A stretch of 64,000 bases of DNA, from the NCBI GenBank assembly GCA_944321635.1, contig CALULY010000008.1, positions 60,198-124,197 on the forward strand. Reading direction: 5' to 3'. Shown here one piece after another: positions 7,422 to 15,855 of this stretch; within the stretch, counting starts at the first letter, position 1, and the number at the start of each line of letters is the position of its first letter. The DNA is from an uncultured Bacteroidaceae bacterium. Lineage in GTDB: Bacteria; Bacteroidota; Bacteroidia; Bacteroidales; Bacteroidaceae. The notes under the pieces were generated by a model. It searched no databases, had not been told where the DNA came from, and was given only the letters and a program-made list of their open reading frames with translations. The position numbers were made by a program, and so were the translations under genes.

Positions 7422-7509
7422 AAAACATCGTATGCTAATGGCAAAAACATTGTATGCAAAGTCCCGAAACATTGTATGCAAACGGCAAAAACATCGAATG
7501 TTTTTGCCG
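7422..7509 (+). repeat. Four-unit 22-bp direct repeat ending in a perfect hairpin
   Basis: AAAACAT or GAAACAT recurs at 7422, 7444, 7466 and 7488, exactly 22 bp apart, and the first three continue as CGTATGC or TGTATGC. The last unit is part of a perfect 12-bp hairpin: CGGCAAAAACAT (7483-7494), loop CGA, then ATGTTTTTGCCG (7498-7509). It sits about 45 bp downstream of the AlaX-like gene and 300 bp upstream of the TolC promoter region. The hairpin could terminate transcription but has no T tail. The unit sequence differs from the seven interspersed elements, yet its 22-bp pitch is the same as their arms. Confidence 0.8.
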
Positions 7510-7715
7510 CTGTCCTGCATTGCCGCGTGAATTGCTTTTGCACATCGCGCTGGTGTGAACGAATGTTAACGCCACCGTCTGCCCGCGTTTTTCGAGTTTG
7601 GTAGATAGTTCAAATTTTATGTTCTGATGGTAAGACTTTCGACCTGCCGGAATTGACGCTCAAAGGCGGCGTGTTAAACTATTAAAAATGCGTTGCCTGC
7701 CTATCCTGCTATCGA

Positions 7716-7723
7716 TACTTTTG
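7716..7723 (+). promoter_or_regulatory. -7 promoter box (TACTTTTG) for the TolC/HlyD/ABC-2 operon
   Basis: TACTTTTG matches TAnnTTTG exactly and is preceded by TTG at 7693-7695 with about 20 bp between. It lies within an upstream extension of the TolC frame starting at 7688, which is therefore unlikely to be translated. The resulting 5' leader would be about 160 nt. Confidence 0.5.
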
Positions 7724-7891
7724 TGCTGTTCCTGCTCGGATGCGTGCCGCTCCGCTCGTTGTTTGGCTTTGCAGGGCTTTGCCAAAGTTGTCTTTTTGGT
7801 AAGAATATGCGCCCCCAGGCCTGATGCTGTCAATGGCGGCAATGACTGCTGGGCACGTGTCGCGGGAGCAAGGATTGAAAAAAGTACGGAC

Positions 7892-9370
7892 ATGATGAAA
7901 AAACTACTGTTCTCCATCGCCTTGACATTGCTTTTCGTAGTGCCGGCGGCGTACGCCCAGACCCCGCTCACCCTTGACAGTTGCAGGCAGATGGCGATGG
8001 CCAACAACAAAGACCTTAAGATCGCTGAGGAAAAGATGAAAGCCGCGAAGCTGGAAAAGAAAGCCGCTTTCACCAAGTTCTTCCCCGCGCTGTCGGCAAA
8101 CGGCGTTTATATGTACAGCCAGAAAGAGATTTCGCTCCTCAACGCCGACCAGAAACTCGCACTCGGCAACATGGGGCAAGTGCCGGGGCAAATGTTTGAC
8201 GGCATCAAGGGGGCGATGATGCAGGTGGTGGCGGCACATCCCGAGTTGGCCCAGTACCTCGCCCCGCTTGCCGGCATTGACATAACCGGGGCTCTCAACG
8301 AAGTGGGCAGCGGCATAGCGGATGCTTTCCGCACGGACACGAGGAACATCTTCGGGGCAACGTTCATGTTCACCCAACCAATCTTCATGGGCGGCAAGAT
8401 CATCGCTTACAACAAGATCACGGACTATGCCCGGCAGATCGCGACGTTGCAACACGACGTGTCGATGCAGGATGTCATCCTCAGCACCGACCAGGCCTAT
8501 TGGCAGGTCATCTCGTTGGCATACAAGAAAAGGCTCGCCGAGAGCTACCTGGCATTGCTCCAGAAGATGAGCGACGACGTTGACAAGATGATAGCAGAAG
8601 GCGTGGCGACGCCGGCAGACGGCTTGACGGTCAAGGTCAAACTCAATGAAGCGGAGATGACATTGACCCAAGCGGACAACGGCTTGCGGTTGTCGAGGAT
8701 GCTGCTCTGCCAACTTTGCGGCTTGGACCTGGACTCGGACGTGGTGCTCGTTGACGAACTCAAGGAAGAACTGCCCGCCGTGGCCGTCAAACCCGACTTT
8801 GACATGGCCGAGGCCGTCGATGGACGTTCCGAGGTCAAGAGCCTGGAACTGCTGGCCAGCATCAACAGGCAAAAAGTGAACATAGCCCGCTCAGAATTCC
8901 TCCCGACAATCGCCGTGACGGGCGGTTACATGATGTCAAACCCGTCGCTTTTCAACGGATTCGAAAAGCGTGTCCGTGGGATGTGGAACGTGGGTGTCGT
9001 CGCCAGCGTCCCGCTCTGCAACTGGGGAGGAGGCATCATGAAGATGAAAGCGGCGAAGAGCCAGGCGCTCATCTCCGAATACACCTTGGCAGACGCAAGA
9101 GAGAAAATCGAGTTGCAAATCAACCAAGCCTCATTCAAGTTGGATGAAGCAAACAAGAAACTCGTCGCTGCCAAGAAAAACCTCGAAAGTGCCGAGGAGA
9201 ACTTGCGGTATGCCACGCTTGGCTTCCGTGAAGGCGTCATCCCGGCCAGCAACACGCTCGAAGCACAAACGGCATGGCTGAAGGCTAATTCTGAATACGT
9301 CGATGCGCAGATAGAAGCCAAGATGGACAATCTCTACCTCCGCAAGGCGTTGGGTACGCTGATGCAATGA
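7892..9370 (+). CDS. TolC-family outer-membrane efflux protein
   Basis: The protein of about 492 residues is the outer-membrane channel of an export complex. It starts with a signal peptide (MMKKLLFSIALTLLFVVP, cleavage after AYA) and continues LTLDSCRQMAMANNKDLKIAEEKM, the standard first helix of the OEP fold. Long alanine- and lysine-rich helices, a second OEP repeat around RSEVKSLELLASINRQKV and the terminal YVDAQIEAKMDNLYLRKALG complete the family pattern. The frame opens at 7688, but ATG 7892 (or 7895) is chosen because the signal peptide starts there and a promoter box lies in the extension. It leads an operon with an HlyD adaptor and two ABC-2 permeases. Confidence 0.93.
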   Translation: MMKKLLFSIALTLLFVVPAAYAQTPLTLDSCRQMAMANNKDLKIAEEKMKAAKLEKKAAFTKFFPALSANGVYMYSQKEISLLNADQKLALGNMGQVPGQMFDGIKGAMMQVVAAHPELAQYLAPLAGIDITGALNEVGSGIADAFRTDTRNIFGATFMFTQPIFMGGKIIAYNKITDYARQIATLQHDVSMQDVILSTDQAYWQVISLAYKKRLAESYLALLQKMSDDVDKMIAEGVATPADGLTVKVKLNEAEMTLTQADNGLRLSRMLLCQLCGLDLDSDVVLVDELKEELPAVAVKPDFDMAEAVDGRSEVKSLELLASINRQKVNIARSEFLPTIAVTGGYMMSNPSLFNGFEKRVRGMWNVGVVASVPLCNWGGGIMKMKAAKSQALISEYTLADAREKIELQINQASFKLDEANKKLVAAKKNLESAEENLRYATLGFREGVIPASNTLEAQTAWLKANSEYVDAQIEAKMDNLYLRKALGTLMQ

Positions 9371-9389
9371 ACATAAATAAAAGATAGAT

Positions 9390-10391
9390 ATGGAATCAAA
9401 GAAATCGCAGAACAACAATATGCTTCTCGCGTTTGCGACACTCGTCGGCGTGCTCGCCGTCGTCGCACTTGTCGGCTTCTTCATGTTGAGGAAAGGACCG
9501 GAAACAATCCAGGGCCAGGCCGAAGTCTCAGAATACAGGATCTCAAGCAAAGTGCCGGGACGCATACTTGAGTACAAAGTCAAGGAAGGCGACACCGTGC
9601 GCAAAGGCGACACCCTTGCAATCCTTGAGGCTCCTGAGGTCTATGCCAAGATGGCTCAGGCCGAGGCTGCCGAGGCTGCGGCACAGGCCCAGCAGCAAAA
9701 AGCATACAAGGGAGCACGTGCCGAGCAGGTACAAGCCGCATTTGAGATGTGGCAAAAGGCAAAGGCTGGTCTGGAGATAGCCGAGAAGTCACACAACCGT
9801 GTCAAGAATCTCTATGAGCAAGGAGTGATGCCGGCTCAGAAGTTTGATGAGGCCACGGCGCAACTCAATGCCGCAAGGGCGACTGAACAAGCCGCCAAGT
9901 CCCAGTATGACATGGCAAAGAACGGGGCGGAGATGGAGGACAAACTCGCCGCCACCGCTCTGGTGAACCGCGCAAAAGGTGCTGTGGCGGAGGTTGACTC
10001 CTATCTGCAAGAGACCATCCTGCTCGCTCCTGTCGATGGCGAGGTCAGCGAGGTTTTCCCCAAGGAAGGCGAACTCGTCGGGACGGGCGCGCCGATAATC
10101 AACCTTTCCAAGCTCGACGACATGTGGGTGACTTTCAATGTCCGTGAGGATTTGCTCAAAGGCATAGGCATGGGGCGGACTTTCACGGCCTATGTCCCGG
10201 CGTTGGACACGGATGTGGAGGTCAGAGTCACCTACATGAAAGACTTGGGGACCTACGCCGCATGGAAAGCCACCAAGACCACGGGGCAGTATGACCTCAA
10301 GACATTCGAGGTGAGGGGCGAACCAGTGACCAAGGTCGAGGGGCTTCGTCCCGGCATGTCCGTCATCTTGAACAATAGGCACAGCAAATGA
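9390..10391 (+). CDS. HlyD-family membrane fusion protein
   Basis: This 333-residue periplasmic adaptor would connect the inner-membrane permeases to the TolC channel. After one N-terminal membrane helix (about 13-35) comes a lipoyl-like half motif EYKVKEGDTVRKGDTLAILE, a long alanine/glutamine-rich coiled-coil hairpin (about 85-200), the second lipoyl half ILAPVDGEVSEVFPKEGELV and a beta-barrel region DDMWVTFNVREDLLKGIGMG. It ends with GLRPGMSVILN, typical of the family. Its TGA overlaps the ATG of the first permease (ATGA at 10388-10391), indicating translational coupling. Confidence 0.93.
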   Translation: MESKKSQNNNMLLAFATLVGVLAVVALVGFFMLRKGPETIQGQAEVSEYRISSKVPGRILEYKVKEGDTVRKGDTLAILEAPEVYAKMAQAEAAEAAAQAQQQKAYKGARAEQVQAAFEMWQKAKAGLEIAEKSHNRVKNLYEQGVMPAQKFDEATAQLNAARATEQAAKSQYDMAKNGAEMEDKLAATALVNRAKGAVAEVDSYLQETILLAPVDGEVSEVFPKEGELVGTGAPIINLSKLDDMWVTFNVREDLLKGIGMGRTFTAYVPALDTDVEVRVTYMKDLGTYAAWKATKTTGQYDLKTFEVRGEPVTKVEGLRPGMSVILNNRHSK

Positions 10392-11572
10392 CAGTCATAA
10401 CGGGTGACACGTTGGCGAGGTTGTTCAAGGTGGCACGGCGCGAATGCCGCCGCCTTGTGTCGAGGCCTTTGTACCTTTTTTGCATGGTCATCGCGCCGTT
10501 GTTCTCCTACCTGCTGTTCACGACGATGATGGATTCCGGCCTTCCGACCGATTTGCCGGTCGGAGTGGTCGATCAAGACAACACCTCGACGACGAGGATG
10601 GTCATCCGCAACCTTGACGCATTCCAACAAACACGGGTCGTGGCTCACTATCCCGACTTTGCGGCTGCGAGGCGGGCGGTGCAAAGGGGGGACATCTACG
10701 GTTTCTTCTACATACCCGGGGGGACGACGGCCAAGGCGATGGGGGCGAAACAGCCCAAGGTTTCGTTTTACACCAACAACACTTATCTCATCGCGGGCTC
10801 GTTGCTGTTCCGCGACATGAAGATGATGGGCGAGCTTGCCTCCGGCGCAGTCGCCCGTGAGACCCTTTATGCCAAGGGCTACACCGAGGCGCAGGCGATG
10901 GCAGCATTGCAGCCTATCGTCATCGACACCCACCCGTTGAACAATCCGTGGTTGAACTACTCGGTCTACCTGTGCAACACTTTGCTGCCGGGGGTGCTGA
11001 TGTTGTTGATCTTCATGGTGACAGCCTACTCGATAGCCGTTGAGGTCAAGGACGGCACTGCCGATGACCTGCTGGCGAAGAGCGGCGACTCGATCTATGT
11101 CGCGCTGGCCGGCAAGCTGTTGCCTCAGACGCTGGTGTTCTTCCTGATGGCGGTCTTCTACAACGTCTACCTTTATGGCTACCTGCACTTCCCGTGCAAC
11201 AGCGGCATAGGGCCGATGATCCTTGCCTCGTTGCTCTTTGTCGTCGCCTCGCAGGCCATGGGCATCTTCATGGTAGGTGTGTTCCCGACGCTGCGGCTGT
11301 CGTTGAGTTTCGCGTCGTTGTGGGGTGTCATCTCGTTTTCCATCTCGGGTTTCACGTTCCCTGTCATGGCCATGCACCCGATGTTCCAGGCGTTGAGCAA
11401 TTGTTTCCCGTTGCGGCATTACTTTTTGATATATGTTGACCAGGCTCTCAACGGTTATCCGATGGGCTACTCTTGGCAATCTTACCTGGGGCTCTTGCTG
11501 TTCATGTTCCTGCCGTTCCTTGTGTTGCGCAGGTTGAAGCACGCCCTGAAGACTTACATCTATATCCCTTAA
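10388..11572 (+). CDS. ABC-2 type transporter permease (first of a pair)
   Basis: The 394-residue protein has the ABC-2 permease layout: one N-terminal membrane helix (PLYLFCMVIAPLFSYLLFTT), a periplasmic domain of about 150 residues and a C-terminal block of five or six hydrophobic helices. FPVMAMHPMFQALSNCFPLRHYF is the typical late motif, as in YhiI/YbhR-type exporters. It overlaps the HlyD gene by 4 bp and is followed after 15 bp by a second related permease, so the two probably form a heterodimer. No gene for an ATP-binding subunit lies in the operon or elsewhere in the window. The exported substrate is unknown. Confidence 0.9.
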   Translation: MTVITGDTLARLFKVARRECRRLVSRPLYLFCMVIAPLFSYLLFTTMMDSGLPTDLPVGVVDQDNTSTTRMVIRNLDAFQQTRVVAHYPDFAAARRAVQRGDIYGFFYIPGGTTAKAMGAKQPKVSFYTNNTYLIAGSLLFRDMKMMGELASGAVARETLYAKGYTEAQAMAALQPIVIDTHPLNNPWLNYSVYLCNTLLPGVLMLLIFMVTAYSIAVEVKDGTADDLLAKSGDSIYVALAGKLLPQTLVFFLMAVFYNVYLYGYLHFPCNSGIGPMILASLLFVVASQAMGIFMVGVFPTLRLSLSFASLWGVISFSISGFTFPVMAMHPMFQALSNCFPLRHYFLIYVDQALNGYPMGYSWQSYLGLLLFMFLPFLVLRRLKHALKTYIYIP

Positions 11573-11587
11573 AGCGAGGATTGCGGC

Positions 11588-12832
11588 ATGAAATCAAAAA
11601 ACATGAGCTTCAGAGGCAAGGTGGCGCAGGGCATCAGCGATATGTTCCTGGTGTGGCGCAGGGAACTCCGCAAGGTGTTCCATGACCAGGGGGTGCTGAT
11701 ATTCTTCATACTCGTCCCTCTCGTCTATCCGTTGCTGTATGCGTTGATTTACAATTATGAAGTGGCGCGCGAAGTCCCTGCCGTCGTTGTCGACGACTCG
11801 GGCAGTTCGCTCAGCAGGCAGTTTGCCCGGATGGTGGACGGCACTCCTGACGTGCGCATCGTGGCACGTTGTGCTGACATGGGGGAGGCACGCAGGATGA
11901 TAGGCGAGGGGGAGGCCTACGGGATAATCTACTTCCCGTCCGACTTCACCGACCGTCTCGCCCGTGGCGAACAGTCGCAGGTGAGCCTCTTTTGCGACAT
12001 GAGCGGGCTGCTCTACTACAAGGCGATGCTTTTGTCCGCCACCGAGGTGTCGTTGGAGCTCAATGCCGACATAAAGGTAGCCCGCGCCGGCGGCACGACC
12101 GCCGAGCAGGATGCGGTGTCGGCAATGCCTATCGAGTACGAAGAGGTCGCGTTGTTCAATCCCCAGAACGGTTTCGCCTCGTTCCTCATACCCGCCGTGC
12201 TGGTGCTCGTCATCCAACAGACGTTGTTGTTGGGCATAGGGCTGTCCGTGGGCACGGATCGCGAGCGCAACCGTTTCAACGACCTGGTGCCGATAAGCCG
12301 CCATTACAACGGCACGCTGCGCCTGGTGATGGGCAAGGCCTTTGCCTACTTCCTCGTCTACGCCGTGGTTGGCATCTATGTCCTGTGCGTGGTGCCGTGG
12401 ATATTCGACCTGCCGCGCCTGGCCGAGCCCGCCACGTTCCTTGCATTCATGCTGCCCTACGTGATGGCCTGCATATTCTTCTCGATGGCATTGTCCGTCT
12501 TTGTGCGCAACCGTGAGACGAGTATGCTGATGTTCGTCTTCACGTCCGTGCCGCTGCTTTTCCTGTCGGGCATATCGTGGCCCGCGACGGCGATCCCGGC
12601 ATTCTGGCGCGGATTCTCGTGGTTGTTCCCCTCGACATTCGGCATAAAGGGCTATGTTGCAATCAACAGCATGGGCGCGACGCTTGACGAGGTGGCGGTG
12701 TACTATGTGGCATTGTGGGTGCAGGCCGGGGTCTACTTCATCCTGACGTGCGTCGTCTACCGCTGGGAGATAGTCAGCAGCCGCCGCCATGCCATAGCCG
12801 ACTACCGCCGCGCCCGCAACCAGTCGGCGTGA
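11588..12832 (+). CDS. ABC-2 type transporter permease (second of a pair)
   Basis: The 414-residue permease is a partner of the preceding protein. It begins with a short basic stretch (MKSKNMSFRGKVAQG), a membrane helix (GVLIFFILVPLVYPLLYALI), an extracytoplasmic domain with VVDDSGSSLSRQFARM, then six hydrophobic helices. The late motif LSGISWPATAIPAFWRGFSW, followed by FPSTFGIKGYVAINSMGA, is typical of ABC-2 proteins. It is the last gene of the TolC-HlyD-permease operon. About 120 bp downstream begins interspersed repeat copy 2, which may lie at the transcript's 3' end. Confidence 0.9.
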   Translation: MKSKNMSFRGKVAQGISDMFLVWRRELRKVFHDQGVLIFFILVPLVYPLLYALIYNYEVAREVPAVVVDDSGSSLSRQFARMVDGTPDVRIVARCADMGEARRMIGEGEAYGIIYFPSDFTDRLARGEQSQVSLFCDMSGLLYYKAMLLSATEVSLELNADIKVARAGGTTAEQDAVSAMPIEYEEVALFNPQNGFASFLIPAVLVLVIQQTLLLGIGLSVGTDRERNRFNDLVPISRHYNGTLRLVMGKAFAYFLVYAVVGIYVLCVVPWIFDLPRLAEPATFLAFMLPYVMACIFFSMALSVFVRNRETSMLMFVFTSVPLLFLSGISWPATAIPAFWRGFSWLFPSTFGIKGYVAINSMGATLDEVAVYYVALWVQAGVYFILTCVVYRWEIVSSRRHAIADYRRARNQSA

Positions 12833-12950
12833 GGCCGGGTGCGTGTGGGGCGCGCATCGCCGGTCCCTGCTGTTCGCGCTGCTGTCCACGGTCAATCGCA
12901 TCATGTGGAAAAACGGATGAGGCCGGACATGGGCTTTGTTTATGTCTGGC

Positions 12951-13194
12951 CTTAATCCCGTCCTCCGGTGCGTGAAATCCACTTGCCCGCTGCATAAAGT
13001 TCGTAGGATCCGTGCATAAAGTAAAAACCAAACTTCTGTTTATATATTCATAAGTTTGGTTTATATAAACAGAAGTTTTGAATATATAAACAAAACTTTT
13101 GAACGTACTTTGTGTGCGGAGTCAATGGACTTTTCCCGGCGGGCGGCGTGGTTTACGTCCGGCATCATGGGGGTTTATGCCGGATGCAGGCGGC
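12951..13194 (+). repeat. Interspersed phased repeat, copy 2 (core n=3)
   Basis: Left-arm 22-bp units start at 12951, 12973 and 12995. The 90-bp core (13017-13106) holds alternating 21-bp TATATAAACA-type units in both orientations. Right-arm units start at 13107, 13129, 13151 and 13173 with ACTTT, ACTTT, GTTTA and GTTTA. It lies between the second ABC-2 permease and the M3 peptidase gene, both on the plus strand. Confidence 0.88.
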
Positions 13195-13254
13195 GCATTT
13201 ACTAATTCATCCTAAATAATCCACCGCCCCGCCGTGTGCTGGCACGCGTATAAT

Positions 13255-13262
13255 TATATTTG
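13255..13262 (+). promoter_or_regulatory. Upstream -7-like box (TATATTTG)
   Basis: A second exact TATATTTG lies 107 bp before the M3 peptidase start and may be an alternative promoter. I see no good -33 element. Confidence 0.35.
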
Positions 13263-13341
13263 TCATAACGAATATAGGATGCGGTTCGGCATACCTGGCA
13301 TGAAAATGTGTTTTCCTGCCGGCTCTGCGCTCGCCTTTACG

Positions 13342-13349
13342 TATATTTG
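13342..13349 (+). promoter_or_regulatory. -7 promoter box (TATATTTG) for the M3 peptidase operon
   Basis: This is an exact TAnnTTTG match whose last base is 20 bp before the ATG at 13369. It is probably the main promoter of the five-gene operon to 18468. Confidence 0.6.
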
Positions 13350-13368
13350 CACATTAAAACACTGAAAG

Positions 13369-15411
13369 ATGACACACGGTGACAATCCATTCATAAACAG
13401 GGACTGGGGCACGCCCCACGGGACTATCCCGTTTGACAAAATACGTTACGAGCACTACGAGGAAGCCATCGAGGCAGGTATGCAGGAGGAGCTGGCGGAA
13501 ATCGCCCGCATAACGTCCAACGCCGATGCGCCGACGTTTGACAACACAATCCTTGCCCTTGAACGGGCGGGGGAGACACTCGATGTGGCGACAACGGTGC
13601 TGGGCAATTATCTCAGCGCGCTGGCGACCGACGAGTTGCACGCCATAGCCGAGAGGGTGATGCCGAGGTTGATGGAGCACAGCAACAAAATCACGCTTGA
13701 CAAAACCCTGTTTGAGCGCATCAAGCAGGTTTGGGAAGGGATGGCCGCCGCAGGTCTCGACGATGAGCAGAGGATGGTGACGGAAAAGTGGTACAAGAAC
13801 TTCACCCGCAACGGCGCTTTGCTCGACGAGGGGCGCAAGGAGGAGTACAATGCCATCACCCAGGAGCTGAGTTTGCTCGAACTCTCTTTTGAGCAGAACA
13901 ACCTCAAGGACAAGAATCGTTTCTCGATGCACATCACTTCGCCCGATGACCTGGCGGGCATCCCTGATAGCATCCGCGCCCTTGCCGCCGACAAGGCACG
14001 CGACAAGGGGGTTGACGGGTGGCTCTTCACGCTGGACGGGCCGATGTATGTGCCGTTCATGCGCTATGCCGCCAACCGTGAACTGCGCCGCAGGATGTAC
14101 CTTGCCTACAACACCATCTCTGCCAAGGGCGACGAACTCGACAACAAGGAGACGGTGCGGCGCATTGCCAACCTCCGCCGCAAGGTTGCCGGGATGCTCG
14201 GCTACGGGACGTTCGCCGACTATGTGTTGGCCAACCGCATGGCTGAGTGCAGCGCAAACGTCTACTCGATGCTCGGGCAGCTGACTGACAACTACATGCC
14301 ATTGGCGCAGGATGAGCATGGGAGGGTCAAAGCCCTTGCCCGCGAGACCGACGGGCTGGACGACGTGATGCCGTGGGACTGGAGCTATTACTCGGAGAAA
14401 CTGAGGAAGAGGGAATATGACCTTGACGAGGAAGAGGTCAAGGAGTACTTTGAGCTTGGCTCGGTCATACGCGGGGTGTTCGGCCTTGCCACGCGGCTCT
14501 ACGGGCTCACGTTCAAGGAGAACGCCGCAATTCCCGTCTATGCCCCCGATGTCAGGGCATTCGAGGTGTTTGACGGTGACGGGCGGTTCATGGCGGTGCT
14601 CTACACCGACTTCCACCCACGTGCCACAAAGCAGTCCGGGGCGTGGATGACCGAGTACCGCAGCCAGTGGCGGGACGCCGCCGGCGACCATCGCCCACAT
14701 GTCTCGCTGGTGATGAACTTCAATCCCCCGACCGATGGCAAGCCGTCACTGCTGACCCACGACGAGGTGAACACCTTCCTCCACGAGTTTGGCCATGCCT
14801 TGCACGGGATGTTGTCGGATGTGACCTACCGCAGCATAAGCGGGACGAGCGTCTACCGCGACTTCGTTGAGCTGCCGTCGCAGTTCATGGAAAACTATGG
14901 GACGGAGAGCGGCTTCCTCGACACCTTCGCCCGCCACTACCGGACAGGCGAGCCGATGCCCGGGGCGTTGGTTGCCAAGATCAAGAAGGCGGAGAACTTC
15001 AATGCCGGATATGCCTGCACGCGGCAGGTCTCATTCGCCGCCCTCGACATGGCATGGCATGACAGGCTCGAAGACTTCACGGGCGATGTGGAACAATATG
15101 AAAAGCAAGTGTTCGCCCGTTACGCCGTCTTGCCCCAAGTGGAGGGGACGATGATGAGCACGCAATTCGGGCATATATTCTCCGGAGGGTACGCAGCGGG
15201 CTACTACGGCTATAAATGGGCGGAGATACTCGATGCGGATGCGTTCTCGAAGTTCAAGGAAAACGGCATATTCGACCAACCGACCGCGCAATCGTTCAGG
15301 GACAACATACTCTCACGCGGCGGTGCCGAACACCCGATGACACTCTATGTCAGGTTTCGCGGTCGCAAGCCCACCATCGATGCGCTGCTCAAAAGGAACG
15401 GAATCAAATGA
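13369..15411 (+). CDS. M3-family zinc metallopeptidase (oligopeptidase A / Dcp-like)
   Basis: The 680-residue protein matches the M3 peptidase family, which cleaves short peptides. The N-terminus IPFDKIRYEHYEEAIEAGMQEE and the catalytic region TFLHEFGHALHGMLS (HExxH, around 465) are diagnostic. The third ligand Glu lies downstream in FVELPSQFMENYG, and GTMMSTQFGHIFSGGYAAGYYGYKW is the substrate-binding stretch typical of Dcp/OpdA. There is no signal peptide, so it is probably cytoplasmic. It heads a compact operon; its TGA overlaps the next gene's ATG (ATGA at 15408-15411). Confidence 0.95.
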   Translation: MTHGDNPFINRDWGTPHGTIPFDKIRYEHYEEAIEAGMQEELAEIARITSNADAPTFDNTILALERAGETLDVATTVLGNYLSALATDELHAIAERVMPRLMEHSNKITLDKTLFERIKQVWEGMAAAGLDDEQRMVTEKWYKNFTRNGALLDEGRKEEYNAITQELSLLELSFEQNNLKDKNRFSMHITSPDDLAGIPDSIRALAADKARDKGVDGWLFTLDGPMYVPFMRYAANRELRRRMYLAYNTISAKGDELDNKETVRRIANLRRKVAGMLGYGTFADYVLANRMAECSANVYSMLGQLTDNYMPLAQDEHGRVKALARETDGLDDVMPWDWSYYSEKLRKREYDLDEEEVKEYFELGSVIRGVFGLATRLYGLTFKENAAIPVYAPDVRAFEVFDGDGRFMAVLYTDFHPRATKQSGAWMTEYRSQWRDAAGDHRPHVSLVMNFNPPTDGKPSLLTHDEVNTFLHEFGHALHGMLSDVTYRSISGTSVYRDFVELPSQFMENYGTESGFLDTFARHYRTGEPMPGALVAKIKKAENFNAGYACTRQVSFAALDMAWHDRLEDFTGDVEQYEKQVFARYAVLPQVEGTMMSTQFGHIFSGGYAAGYYGYKWAEILDADAFSKFKENGIFDQPTAQSFRDNILSRGGAEHPMTLYVRFRGRKPTIDALLKRNGIK

Positions 15412-15851
15412 TGCGCTGCATTACCATTTATATCATAGCGTGCATTGCCGCCCTGTGCTCGCATTCGTGCAGTCCCGAGGATGACATCCGTGGCATCTTC
15501 GTCGGCAAGACTTGGAAGCTGAGCAACATCTGCAATGACAAGGACGCGCCGTTGCTCAGCCAGGAGGATGTTGACCATGTGAACGCAGGGGGACGCTTTG
15601 TCATCACATTCGGCGAGAGCACATTCACCGCCCGCGCCACGACGATGGAGCTTGAAGGCACTTGGAAGGCGGTGAACGACGGCAACACGTTCGCCGTCAC
15701 CATAACAAAGACTAACGGGACGGAAAGCACGGCACTCGGCAACCGCTTTGTCGAGATGCTGAGGGGCAGCCGCTATTACCAAGCCGATTACAACACGCTC
15801 CAGCTCTACAACGAGGGAAAGACGGAGTACTTACTATTCAGACCACAATGA
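15408..15851 (+). CDS. Small lipoprotein, DUF4847-like
   Basis: The protein of 147 residues has an N-terminal hydrophobic stretch (ITIYIIACIAALCSHSC) ending in a cysteine followed by SPEDD. That acidic run after Cys is typical of surface-exported Bacteroidetes lipoproteins. The mature part is a single beta-rich domain with GKTWKLSNI near its start and ELEGTWKAV in the middle, reminiscent of DUF4847/META-like folds. The frame is open from 15216, but that part lies inside the peptidase gene; ATG 15408 overlaps the peptidase TGA and starts the signal sequence. Neighbour order (M3 peptidase, this lipoprotein, deaminase, S41 protease) is one I recall from Bacteroides. Function is unknown. Confidence 0.75.
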   Translation: MMRCITIYIIACIAALCSHSCSPEDDIRGIFVGKTWKLSNICNDKDAPLLSQEDVDHVNAGGRFVITFGESTFTARATTMELEGTWKAVNDGNTFAVTITKTNGTESTALGNRFVEMLRGSRYYQADYNTLQLYNEGKTEYLLFRPQ

Positions 15852-15855
15852 AATC

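Noticed and set aside
7688..7891. Extension of the TolC frame with a lipoprotein-like start (MRCLPILLSILLCCSCS)
   Set aside because: A promoter box (TACTTTTG) lies inside it and a complete signal peptide begins at 7892; the extension is probably untranslated.
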